A DNA stretch of 64,000 nucleotides from Muraenolepis orangiensis (Eukaryota > Chordata > Actinopteri > Gadiformes > Muraenolepididae). The translations under genes were made by a program, and so were the position numbers. The notes beneath the pieces were generated by a model. It was not told the DNA's origin, ran no database searches, and was given only the letters and a program-made list of their open reading frames with translations. The DNA lies in NCBI GenBank assembly GCA_027704905.1, contig CM051006.1, forward strand, positions 10,370,225 to 10,434,224, given 5' to 3'. Below are positions 11,274 through 21,732 of this stretch, piece by piece; position 1 is the stretch's first letter; each line of letters opens with the position of its first letter.

Positions 11274-13708
11274 TTAAAAATGCTTACCGGATGCCTGACA
11301 CCGTTTTCCCGTGGTCAGTCCGTCAATGTCTGGTTTCAGGTCTTGTGCTGTAGCAATCCGTAGAACAGCGTGGAGGTTGTCATCGGTGATGCGTGATCTG
11401 TGCTTGGTCTTGTTTAGCTTCATTATTGAAAACATCTGTTCGCACAGGTAGGTGCTCCCAAACATGGACAGAAAACGGGCAGCATGACGTCGGAGCTGTG
11501 GCATCAAAGCGGGGGGGAGGAGACCGCAAAATTCCTCGATTGCAGTATCCTGTAACTTGCTTTGAAGCTCTATTAACTCCATCTGAAGGAGATGGGGCGC
11601 ACTGTCGACGTCGGCGGTGAAAGGATTGGCAAAGATGGAAAAGCCTGAGTGCTGTGTTCTAAAGTCAGAGAAGCGGCGATCATATTCATTCATTAACCGG
11701 TTCACTTTGGTAGCTAACCGAGTGCATGAAAAAGCACCACAAACTGAGGCTGAGATCCTCTGACAGACAGGAAAGTGGGCAAGATTATCCTGTTCTAGTT
11801 GGGACTTCCATAGCTGCAGTTTACGCTGGAAAGTTGTGATCATGTCAGACATCTGCGTGATGACTTGTTTGCGTCCCTGCAGCCTCCGATTCAGTTGTGC
11901 GAGATGCCCCATTATGTCACACAACATACCAAAATCACACAGCCAGTTTGGATCTGAGAGTTCAGGCAAGGGGTTTCCTTTACTTTGCATGAAAAGAGCA
12001 ATTTCTTCCCTTTTTTTTTGAGGACCGCGCTTCTACTCAGCCACCTTATTTCTGTATGGTACGGCACATCTCCATGCTCCGAGCCCCCCTCCATGCTCCG
12101 AGCCCCCCTCCATGCTCCGAGCCCACCTCCATGCTCCGAGCCCCCCTCCATGCTCCGAGCCCACCTCCATGCTCCGAGCTCCCCTCCATGCTCCGAGCCC
12201 CCCTCCATGCTCCGAGCCCACCTCCATGCTCCGAGCCCCCCTCCATGCTCCGAGCCCCCCTCCATGCTCCGAGCCCCCCTCCATGCTCCGTGCCCCCTCC
12301 ATGCTCCGAGCCCCCTCCATGCTCCGAGCCCCCCTCCATGCTCCGAGCCCCCCTCCATGCTCCGAGCCCCCCTCCATGCTCCGTGCCCCCTCCATGCTCC
12401 GAGCCCCCCTCCATGCTCCGTGCCCCCTCCATGCTCCGATCCCACCTCCATGTTCCGAGCCCCCCTCCATGCTCCGAGCCCCCCTCCATGCTCCGAGCCC
12501 CCCTCCATGCTCCGAGCCCCCCTCCATGCTCCGAGCTCCCCTCCATGCTCCGAGCCCACCTCTCACCTCCTTCAAAAACAGCTGGAACTGGCGGTGATTC
12601 AGACCGCGCGCCCGAATGAAGTTCACTGTTTTCATGACCGTGGTCATTCAGTTCCAGAACCTTTCCACACAGAGCTTCTTGGTGAATAATGCAATGATAT
12701 GTTATCAGAGGTGTGTGGCAGTTACTTTCTTGCATTTTCTCCTTCACTAGTCCAACCAAGCCTCTTTTTCCCCCACACATCGCAGGTGCGCCGGTGCATC
12801 GGTAGTTAACCCCGCCAACTTTTCCCAGGGTAATTTAGTTTTACTCACAGACTTCTCAACCGCATCAAAAATGTCCCTCCCTGTCGTCGTCCCATGCATC
12901 GCATCGCATCCGTGTTGTCTGTACTTTCAGCTAACAGCTAATGAAAAAGCCAGGTAACTGCGTGTCTCTTCGACCAGCTGTGTTGTCAGATTGCCTGCTA
13001 GTTCCTTAATTCGGTCTGCGATGGTGTTTCTTGACAAACTGACATTGCTAAAAGTCTGCATCTGGTCGGGGCTTACCTGCTCACATACCTTCAGCATGCA
13101 CCGCTTCATCAATTCACCTTCTGAAAAACACTTGGAAGCGCGGGCGATTTCTTCGGCTACAATAAAGCTGGCTTTCACTGCTGCATCATTTTTAGCGTTA
13201 GCTTTTGTAAACATATTCTGCTGCGTTTACAGTTTGCCTTTTAATGCTTGGGCCATTTTTTGTGTTTCTTGGAGGCTAAAGTTTGCATACTTTTGCACAC
13301 TAGTTTCGTGTCAAAATGCTGACGTAAATTGTATTCCTTCATCACCGAAACTGCCTCATGACACAGAAGACATACTGGTTTCTCTCCTTGAAGCACAAAC
13401 ATGTATTCACTTTCCCATATTTCATTAAATTGCCTTCCCTCTGCATACATTTTTCTCTTCTTGGACATGTTGGATTATTTGTCGATATTTTTCTAGTTAA
13501 ATGCCGATATGGAAACACTGCAATCTAGCGGCCGTCATTTGCCATCATTTCACGCGCAAAATCGACATGCATTGTGGGAGATGTAGTTTATTGTCACTGT
13601 ACGCTGTAAAATCAGATGATACTTTGTTTTAATACAATTAAGCTCTCGCGGGCCACATAAATTACATGGCGGGCCGATCGGCCGCGGGTCTTGAGTTTGA
13701 CACCTATG
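11274..13708 (-). pseudogene. hAT transposon with GTF2IRD2-like transposase, decayed
   Basis: Transposase reading runs right to left. At 13468-13241 is an N-terminus with a zinc-finger-like motif (PVCLLCHEAVSVMKEYNLRQ, residues about 31-50). At 13214-12927 is EEIARASKCFSEGELMKRCM. Near 12790-12640 are GAPAMCG, YHCIIHQEALCGKVLEL and TVNFIRARGLNHRQFQ. After a minisatellite comes DVPYHTEIRWLSR, and at 11990-11274 the C-terminal region with NWLCDFGMLCDIMGHL and FGSTYLCEQMFSIMKLNKTK (dimerisation region). The family is the hAT lineage that gave rise to GTF2IRD2-type proteins. The right end GAGTTTGACACCTATG (about 13693-13708) resembles a Charlie-type hAT terminus; the left end was not found. Frameshifts, a poly-A slip near 12010-12018 and the array make it non-functional. 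Confidence 0.85.
12068..12565. repeat. 19-bp minisatellite inside a transposase
   Basis: About 26 copies of a 19-bp unit, CTCCATGCTCCGAGCCCCC on the plus strand, with variants GCCCAC, GCTCCC and an 18-bp GTGCCCC form. The unit is not a multiple of three yet contains no stop in any frame on either strand, so long spurious frames cross it in several phases. It begins at the transposase codons SEHG that precede DVPYHTE, so it arose by amplification of transposase sequence. The entering frame differs from the exiting frame. Confidence 0.95.
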
Positions 13709-14081
13709 CTCTAGAGTCTACAGTGAAGAAGTCTAAATCCGAATCATACAATTCCCCGACATTGTGTCTTGTGGCTCTGTCTGGATATATCGCCATATAA
13801 CGAAGGCGATTTTGTGTAGATGCAGAGGTATACCTATGTATTTAATATAGGCTTTTTATTTGATGGATTTTGATTATTTCAATGTACCTTTTCATTTACG
13901 TGTTAATATGTAGTGTGCAGCTGTATATTTTCTAAAAGGAAAGCCTGTTATTCTTGTGAATATGAGTTAATATTGTGTTAAAACCGAATTTGTATAAAAT
14001 ACCGATATATATCGTATATCCCGATGCAGCCTAAAAATACATACACTTACCCGACATTATGTGGCTCTATTCGGATGAGAG
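13709..14081. other. No gene seen
   Basis: AT-rich flank between the two hAT elements. Confidence 0.5.
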
Positions 14082-14264
14082 ATGGCGTGTGTGTGGGGGT
14101 CAGTACCAGTGCTTTTAATCATACACTTATATGCTCTCCTTGTCAAAGTGCAAACTGCAGACATACGCGCTACCCCTGAGAACATGAAACGAGGGACCTT
14201 CATCCCTCCTTATCAGCCTCACACAAGACTTGCGGAAGAGTTTGTCTTGTGTAAACTGAGGTAG
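14082..14264 (+). CDS. Small ORF with predicted signal peptide, unrecognised
   Basis: A 60-codon frame starting at an ATG. Residues about 4-25 are strongly hydrophobic (VPVLLIIHLYALLVKV) and end in small residues (QTA), as in a cleavable signal peptide. The remaining 34 residues are polar with one cysteine. The frame ends with CTGAGGTAGGG, which could also be a splice donor (GAG/GTAGGG), so this could be a first exon. I do not recognise the family, and chance is a real alternative in a transposon-rich region. Confidence 0.25.
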   Translation: MACVWGSVPVLLIIHLYALLVKVQTADIRATPENMKRGTFIPPYQPHTRLAEEFVLCKLR

Positions 14265-14394
14265 GGCTGTCTTTGTTTAGACGTTGAGCAGCCGGTACAT
14301 TACAATAACAGAGAGGAGAGGAGGCGGCCGTAGTTTGTCACGTATCTGGGGTAACTACCGGAAGTAAGAGTACACTGCTCGGCGATTTTTAACA

Positions 14395-17300
14395 TTCCGG
14401 AGGCAGGAAATGTGACATAGGCCTATTCCGGCTCTTTTGAGTGAGCCAGCTCATTTGGCTCAGCTCACCAAGAAGAGCCGGCTCTTTCGGCTCCCAAACG
14501 GCTCTTCTATTTGACCACATATACCTTTTATAATTCAATCAAATTTAGCCCTATTTTGACTAATTATTTATATGTGTACATATACTTAAATGATTCAATA
14601 CATCCTTTGTACTTGTAAGTATTCAAAAGTAAAAATTTCAATTTTTATATAAATGATTTGTTGTGGCCAATTGTTTTCATTGCATTTACAGACCCTTGTA
14701 ACTCTGATACCACCCAATGAATGCACTGACTTGCTTGTAGAACCACGCTACACAAAGCAGATAGCAACACCTAGAACAACTTAAGCATAGACATTTAAAA
14801 TAAGGACAGCTACTGTATTTTTGTATATTTTACATTTTTATTTAAACAAAAAGCCCTAACAAAACAGCAGGGCTCTATTTCAGTATAAACCATAGACAGC
14901 AACAGCTGACATAAAATCTTAATTTTTTTTAATAATCATAAATAAAAAACCTAATAAAAATAAATGTATTGTAATATGCAAAACAGCAGTATAAAACTGT
15001 CTCTAATGAACTTACCACCATCAACTATCAAACTGTAACCTTTTCTTCTTCTTTTCAGGGCAGATTGGCATTGAGGAAGACCAAGTGCCTCAGCTTAGAG
15101 GGGTTGATCCGGTTTCTTCTCTCTGTTATTATCTGTCCTGTTTTAGAAAATATCCTTTCTGAGGGGACTGATGTGGCTACAATGCACAGTCGCCGTGCCA
15201 TGACCTTCACAAGTTGTGGGTACACTGATGGCTTGGACTCCCACCAGCTCAGCGGGTCTGCGGTTCTTGGGATAAGAGGCTCCTCCAGATAGGACCTTAC
15301 TTCCAGCATAGCATCTGCTGAGGGATTCCTTCTTGCAATGTCTTCTGTTGCTCTTGCATCAAAGAGCCTCCAAACAGCAGACATTTGTGGCTCCACTTCT
15401 GGTGCCCTTGCTCCCTCTTCTCCCTCTTGGCCTCCTGGTGGTTGAGCTGGCTGGCTGCTGAGGTCGCATTGAGCTGCTGCTGCTGCTGTTACTCTCTGAA
15501 GAGCCTCATCAACAGCGCAGTTATCATTAAAGGCCAGCCTTTTGAACCTTGGATCGAGTACAGTAGATTCTGAGAGGACAGTGTTGTATTCCATTCTGTG
15601 GAACTTTCTGTCCATCGACGTTGAGAGAGCAGTCACCAACTCTGTCACTTTCCTCTTGGTCACTTGTGTCTGGTTGTAGGCTATGATTTTCTGCAGACCC
15701 CTGCAGAGGAGTAGAGAGGTAGAGATGATTGCATCCTTTGACTCCAGAACCTGTTTCAGCATGTACAATGTAGAATTCCACCTTGTGGCACAGTCTTGCT
15801 TGAGCCTCAGCTCAGGCATATCCATTTGGCGCTGAGTAGACAACTTCTCTGTTGCTCTTGTGCTCTTATGGAAGAATTCTACCATCCCCTTCACTTTGTC
15901 TAGAGTGGTCTTCATGACCTTCAGGGCATCTCTTACCATCAGGTGGATGGTATGCATGAGACATGGGTGGTGGGTCCATTTCAAGAGTTTAATGGCTTTG
16001 GTCATGTTAGCTGCATTATCACTAACACAGCAAGCCACTTTATTTTCAATGTCCTCTTTTGTCACTCGCAGTTACTTAATAGTTCCTCTGCCAAGTTTTC
16101 TGAAGTGTGTCTGTCGCTAAACTCAAAACAGTCCAGAAGAAAGGCCACCGTTTTATAATTTTCTATAAAGTGACATGAAAGAGGTGGTGGTTCTTGATGT
16201 CTAGCAATGGTGGTAAGGCAAACTGCAGTAGCTTCCTTAACCCTGGCCTGCAGTGAAGCACGTTCTCTATCATACAATCTCGGAATGATTTTTTGAGAGT
16301 GTTTTCCTGCTTGGAGGAACATACATTGGATTGAGAGCCTGTGTGAAGCTTCGGAATCCCTTGTCCTCCACAATGGAAAATGGTTGGAAATCACTTGCAA
16401 TCATTTTAGCCAATTCTTCATCCACTATGTTCTGTCTAGCTGGGGTCATTCATTGCCTTTGATATAAATTGGCTTATTGAGGTCTGTGTAGCTGTTGGGT
16501 TTTGGGTATGTAATGGAAAAATCATATGTTGTCCCTTCTATCACTCTCTGTTAATTTGACCTTGTGACCCCCCCCATGTAATTCTCCCTATCACCCTTTT
16601 GTCCTATTGTCCTGAGGGGTCTGGTCCTTATCCTTATCCTTATCCTTATCCTTATCCTGCTTGACCAACTATAATGTTTATCTCACAGCGGGGGACAGTG
16701 GCTATTGCAGTCTACAGTTGTTGAAGGGGGGTTGGCATACAACTATTGAGCTGGATCAAAGGCTTGGCCGCTCCTGGTTCAACACCTCTGGCTTCCTCTG
16801 CCTGCACGAGAGTTCCTCTGTTCCCGTGCTGGAGATGGGGGTGGTGGAGCCAGGTGGTCAAGACTTGCATCATTGGGGTGAAAGACAGTGTCTTAGGGGC
16901 AGTCCTGAGGAGGGATAAATACTGAGTGTTGCCAGCATTACGGTGGACTTCCCTATCCTCACCTCATAGGATTCGGGGCTCCCGACAAAGCTTTGTCTGT
17001 CTGTTGTCTGTCTGTTGTCTGACTGTCTGTCAATTTGTCTGTTTGGCCACTTGTCTACTTGTATTTGTTCATTGTGTTCTGCTTGCTTGATAAATCTTCA
17101 AACTTAATTGAGTTCATGTGTGACAGTTCTTATTGATTGATAATTTGCCTTCTTATTCACGTAGATTTCCACCACAATTACCTGACGCATGGGGGGTAGA
17201 TCCTGTAGCTGCAGCAACAACAGGTGGAGTAGACCACTGGCAGAAGCAGGCAGTCTGCCTTTTTTCTTCCAACTGAACTGTTGGATGCACAGTTCTCAAG

Positions 17301-17657
17301 TGCCTGTGGAGGGTGTTTGTGGACCCTGCTCTATATGAGAGCTTCATGTTGCAAATTCTGCATTCTGCCTTTGTGTTTGCACAATTTTTAAAATGCAGCC
17401 AAATGCTGCTTCTTTTCCTACTTTCACTCATCTTATTTGCGCGACGCAAACTGACACTTCACCGTGTGTTCTCCTCCCTCTGTTAGCAATCAGCACTGAG
17501 CACATGCCGCCCCTCCTCCTTATCTATCCTCACGTGATGCACAGCATGCGCGTGACATTCAGTCACTGCATGTACGCGGAGCACCCGTAAAAAAATGAAT
17601 AACGGCTCGTTCGCGGGTGCGAGCCGGCTCCCGTCGTTCGCGACCGACACATCACTA
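14395..17657 (-). pseudogene. hAT transposon with ZBED-like transposase, decayed
   Basis: Minus strand. At 17449-17153 lies a BED-type zinc finger: SSIWLHFKNC, AECRICNMKL and TLHRHLRTVHP (residues about 14-57). At 16400-16062 are IIPRLYDRERASLQARVKEA and TVAFLLDCFEFSDRHTSENL. At 16065-15055 are CCVSDNAANMTKAIKLL, HHPCLMHTIHLMVRDAL, CATRWNSTLYML and the C-terminal hAT dimerisation block with VATSVPSERIFSKTG. Segments are missing before LLLCRGLQ and after AVCLTT, and the pieces lie in different frames. The right terminus, read as TAGTGATGTGTCGGTCGCG on the minus strand (about 17639-17657), matches hAT style. The left terminus near 14430-14510 has several CCGGCTCTT sub-terminal motifs. The 8-bp target duplication is not recognisable. 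Confidence 0.85.
16627..16658. repeat. (CTTATC)n hexanucleotide tract
   Basis: Five consecutive hexamers between two parts of the ZBED-like hAT pseudogene. Not a vertebrate telomere unit. Confidence 0.85.
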
Positions 17658-18140
17658 TTTCCTATAGCTCTACACTTTGGGAGTCCCGGTTGGGCATATA
17701 CTTTCAGCTGTGCTTCTGTGCTTCAATAAAACAACTAATGGCTAACACCTCAAAATGAATTTATTGACTTGACGGTCAACTGAAGACCAATAGGCCTGCA
17801 ACCCAACACACAGTTTCAACGTAGAAACAGTAAAACGTCCACATATCACTCAATGGTAAGCATTTAAAAACATTGGGGAAAAAAACATTTCCATGATAAA
17901 AAACGAAACAATATAATTGGATTTAAAGTTTCCTTGAACTTCAAAATGCTAAAATGCTGTTATAACAGTAAAAATATAAAAACATGTGTTTTGGGATTGA
18001 CCATTACTGAACATGACTATCGTTTCTAGATGGCTGCAACATAACCTGGATGACCAGATGTCCAAACACAAAAAACAATGTGTTTTGTTTGTTCTTGTTT
18101 TTGCATTGGGCCTATTGCTACCGTAACTGAAAGAAAATCA

Positions 18141-18146
18141 TTTATT
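18141..18146 (-). promoter_or_regulatory. Candidate polyadenylation signal of dusp11
   Basis: AATAAA on the minus strand about 27 bases after the dusp11 stop. A second AATAAA at 17760-17765 would give a longer 3' UTR and may be the one used. Confidence 0.4.
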
Positions 18147-18173
18147 CTGGGGGCAGTGGAAGAAATTGAAACG

Positions 18174-21100
18174 TTAACGTTTGGGAGTGGGGTCCGTGTC
18201 TGCTGCTCTGCTGCTCCGTGTAAAACGGCGCCTGCCGCCACCGGGCCTGGGGGTAGGGGTATTGGTATGGTTCGGCCCAGCCCGACTGGGGTCTGGGGGC
18301 CGCGGGGAAAGGACCGTGGTGAGGTTCAGAGAGTTGAGGCGGCCAGTCGCCTCGTTGAGACCTACCAGTTGAGGTCTACGGGAAAGCCGGAAAAGGGACA
18401 AAAACGTGAATTAAATCATTTGAGCCCGCTTTCTGAAACTCAACTTAACTCTGTGGAACATTTTTAAGTGAATAACTAAGTGTTATCAAAGTCTTTATAT
18501 ATAGTATATATAGTATATTTATGCATATTTACTTAATATAAGGCACTACAAAACTTCACCTTGTTTGAAAGGGGGTCTGAAACTAAATGACTAAATAAAC
18601 ACAAACAAACTGAACACAGTGTATTCCAGTGTTGATCACACCCAACTGCCAGTTTGACAGTACAACTAATGGCGGAAGTATTGAGGGGGTTTACATGTGA
18701 GACGGTGTTCTGGTCCTGTATTCCGTCCTGTGAGAGTAGCGGTCGTCGACCCTCGCCATGTGTCCGTCCTCCAAGTGGCCAGAGGGATCAGAAGATGGCC
18801 GACACACCGCTCTGCCTCTCTGTGCTTCCTGTTTGCCCTCTTCCATTCCGGTGTTGCTGTCAAGATAAAACAAAAGCATGAAATAATTGAATAATGGCTT
18901 GTGTTGCAGCGTCAACTGCTACAGATACTTTAAATACACTTTTTACTATTGTATCTACGAGTACCATTACAAAATAAATATAATTGAATTAAAAAAGATA
19001 TGTATAAACATCTTAATACATAAAAAGATGGTACATGCTAGAGCTGTTCCTCGAGTGTGTGTGGTGGTGGCTGGTTTAACCTGTGGGTTAAACTTGATTA
19101 ACAAGGACCCACAGGTGTGCAGCCTCACCAGCCATAGACTAATCAGTCTGACTCAGGCCCGGTGAGGCTTCTTAAACCACCAACCACACACACATAAATA
19201 GAGAATATACATTTAATTATTAGTTAATGCTGTTTAATGATATAAAAAGTATAAAAACAGCACTAAAACAGCAGATGAAGCAGACGCGTGGACCTCGTGC
19301 TCCTAACCTTCTCCTGGGTCCAGACCGCAGGTCACGAAGATAGTTTCCTCTCTCTATGGTATGACCCCTCGACGAGTTGAACACTACAAAACAAAACGTA
19401 GAAAGGCCATCGTAAACCCACAGTAGCCAGGCACTCCACCCAAATGAACAGCAATATTATGATCATATCACAAAAGAAAGCGTGATAAATCTATAAATCT
19501 GCGTCGTCGGTACTCACGTTCAATTGCCTGTTTAGGATCGACCCCATCCACATCTATTAGATACCTGTCAGGTGGGGTTAGAGTGTTATCGTCGCGGCAA
19601 CCCACTGAATCAAACCACTGTTGTGGTCAGTCGTCCATCCATAGTGTCTTCCCTTACCTGCAGACCAGGTAGCCGGTACGGTTGAGACCATGGGTACAAT
19701 GGACTCCAATCAGCTTATCTGTGAGGGCGGGCCGATGCTTTAGTAACAATTAACTCTGTGAATTCACTCATTCTTTGAGAGAAAGCGGTCAGACTGAGAA
19801 CAAACACTGGAGCTGCACAACAACAAAATAAATATAACATCTATTTAGCGTAATTTGTTATGACGTAATCAACAATGCCTTTGTGTACTAATAAAAAAAA
19901 TTGAGAGGACAAAATGCTGCAACAACTGGGGCTAAACTCAATCAAAATGATATGACTTTAAAACATGAATTAAAATTGAAACATTGGTAAAGACTGCGTC
20001 CTACGCTAAATGCCCTCAGGACCTACTTATGGGTCGCGACCCACCAGTTGACCCATGCAGTGTGGAAGTGCTGGAGACCTACATCTAGATACTAATGAAA
20101 GACGCAAGAATGCTCTGACTTGTTTTGGTCTGAAATCTCATAAAGCTGGAGAAACAACCTGGAAAAACATTGGTTTATTTCAATCAAAATGCCAGTAAAA
20201 TAAGAATATGAAAAATAAGAATATGAAAAAATAACAAGTATACATATTGAACCACACCACCATTGTCCTACAAGAGGCCTATGGACAACTCACTCAAAAC
20301 TCACAAATGCATTAACTTGCTGTCCCTTTAGCCATTAGCGTGCTTATGTTGTCGCATGTCGTAACACTACTCCTACCGTTGTCCTTGTTGTCCTGCAGGA
20401 AGCGGTGAACAGCTTGTTTGAAACTCAGTATTGTGTCGTTGCTGGGTACCTCATGGCCCTGGGTGAAGATCTTCAGGTACATCAGGGAGTCTGGGACATC
20501 CTGAGTGTGATTAATGTAGAAATATACATATTCACTATTTGGGGGACGGTTTCATCCAATGTGTCTTACAAGACGGTTTTATCAAATGACCAGATGTACA
20601 TTGTGTGTGTGTGTGTGTGTGTGTGTACGTGTACCTCTAACTTATAGTAGCGTGTTGTGAAGGTCAGGTCTATGATCAGACCTAGTTCTTCCTTCCGTTT
20701 CCCCAAAGTATCGAGCAGCTCCCAGTGACCAAAGACGTCCGACTGGCTGAGATTGCGGTTCAGGGCCTACACAGAATAACAGAAAAATGTATTTTCATCA
20801 TGTAATTATCATAGGGGTGATAATATGCAAGTATACATTAAGGAGTAAACCTCCATCATGTGCTACATATAATTGTAAATATATACAATGGTTTGTATGT
20901 GGTAGGTAGACACCCAATAGTCAACAGTAGTAACTATAATTTCGTGAATCATTTAGACTTTTGGCTACGTCCATTGGCCATTCAGGACTGTACATCAACT
21001 TATCATGAAGGCACATTTACTGTTTGGAGACAAGTAAAGTCCCTCGTTTATATTGAGATCGATAGATCGACACGGGTAGAAATCAAACTCGAACGTCGAG

Positions 21101-21495
21101 TCAAATCCAGTAATGTTTGAGTATGTTACTATTGCCAAGTAAAGGATTCGGTGTAATCGAAAGCAAAACAGAATCCGATACAGCCCCATGGAGTGTGCAC
21201 ATTTTTCCTTCCCATTTTGCTTCCAAAGTGGATAAATCAATAAACGGCATCTTTATGTGCCGTGATCGTAGACAGCACAATAAAGCAATATTACGAATTC
21301 TGACTGAATTCTCTTACCTGTTTTAACGGCACTTTGAAGGAAACAAAGCGAGTCCCAGGTATTCGATTCCCTGCGCTTTGATAGTCCAGCCATCTATTTT
21401 TGGAAAATATAAGTATCGATTATTGACAATGACAAGCAAGCATGTATTTACTGTCCGGGACAAATGTCTGCTTACCTGTCAGGTATTTGCGGCAT
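18174..21495 (-). CDS. dusp11: dusp11, RNA 5'-phosphatase (PIR1), nine coding exons
   Basis: DUSP11 is a nuclear, RNA-directed member of the dual-specificity phosphatase family that removes phosphates from RNA 5' triphosphate ends. Coding exons in transcript order: 21476-21495, 21318-21393, 20635-20766, 20377-20500, 19658-19718, 19518-19564, 19308-19383, 18695-18856 and 18174-18375. They sum to 900 nt (299 residues plus stop), and phases agree at every junction with GT-AG introns. The start MPQIPDRWLDY leads to RIPGTRFVSFKVPLK (residues 18-32). LGLIIDLTFTTRYYKLE precedes FTQGHEVPSNDTI. The catalytic loop HCTHGLNR spans residues 124-131, with nucleophile Cys125 and Arg131 intact, followed by TGYLVCRYLIDVDG and RGHTIERGNYLRDL. 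The last two exons are Arg/Ser/Pro-rich and chosen by phase and splice signals; they are less certain. Intron 3 carries a GT repeat and intron 7 a MITE. It is the only convincing host gene in the window. Confidence 0.9.
19029..19200 (+). mobile_element. MITE-like repeat in dusp11 intron 7, copy 1
   Basis: Contains ACATGCTAGAGCT, GTGTGTGTGGTGGTG, GCAGCCTCACCAGCCATA, GGTGAGGCTTCTTAAACCA and CCAACCACACACAC. Outer parts GTGTGTGGTGGTGGCTGGTT and AAACCACCAACCACACACAC are mutually inverted. The same sequence in opposite orientation lies at 57655-57812. Confidence 0.75.
20601..20627. repeat. (GT)n in dusp11 intron 3
   Basis: About 12 GT units just beside the exon 3 donor site (GTACAC, weak). Confidence 0.9.
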
Positions 21496-21513
21496 TTCTC
21501 AAATGGATATTTC

Positions 21514-21553
21514 GAACTGAACTGAACTGAACTGAACTGAACTGAACTGAACT
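21514..21553. repeat. (GAACT)n pentanucleotide repeat
   Basis: Eight tandem units immediately upstream of the dusp11 start codon, so within its 5' UTR or core promoter. Confidence 0.95.
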
Positions 21554-21581
21554 ATTCCTTTATTTGATTAAGCCTACACTT

Positions 21582-21665
21582 CAATCAGCACTGAGCACAC
21601 GCCACCCCTCCCTCCTTATCTATCCTCACGTGATGCACATCATGCGCGTGACATTCAGTCACACC
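21582..21665 (-). mobile_element. Fragment of the ZBED-like hAT
   Basis: CAATCAGCACTGAGCACA, CTCCTTATCTATCCTCACGT and GCGCGTGACATTCAGTCAC match 17487-17562 in the same orientation. It is therefore a separate truncated copy of the hAT family whose larger copy sits at 14.4-17.66 kb. Confidence 0.8.
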
Positions 21666-21732
21666 TACACTACACTACAACAAGAAGTAAAGATATACAA
21701 CACAATTATTAATAAATTAAACAATAAATTTA

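Noticed and set aside
11985..12689. Proline/serine/cysteine-rich 234-codon plus-strand protein
   Set aside because: It is the 19-bp minisatellite read in an antisense frame to the hAT transposase.
16627..16658. Telomere-like hexamer tract
   Set aside because: The unit is CTTATC, not the vertebrate TTAGGG; only five copies.
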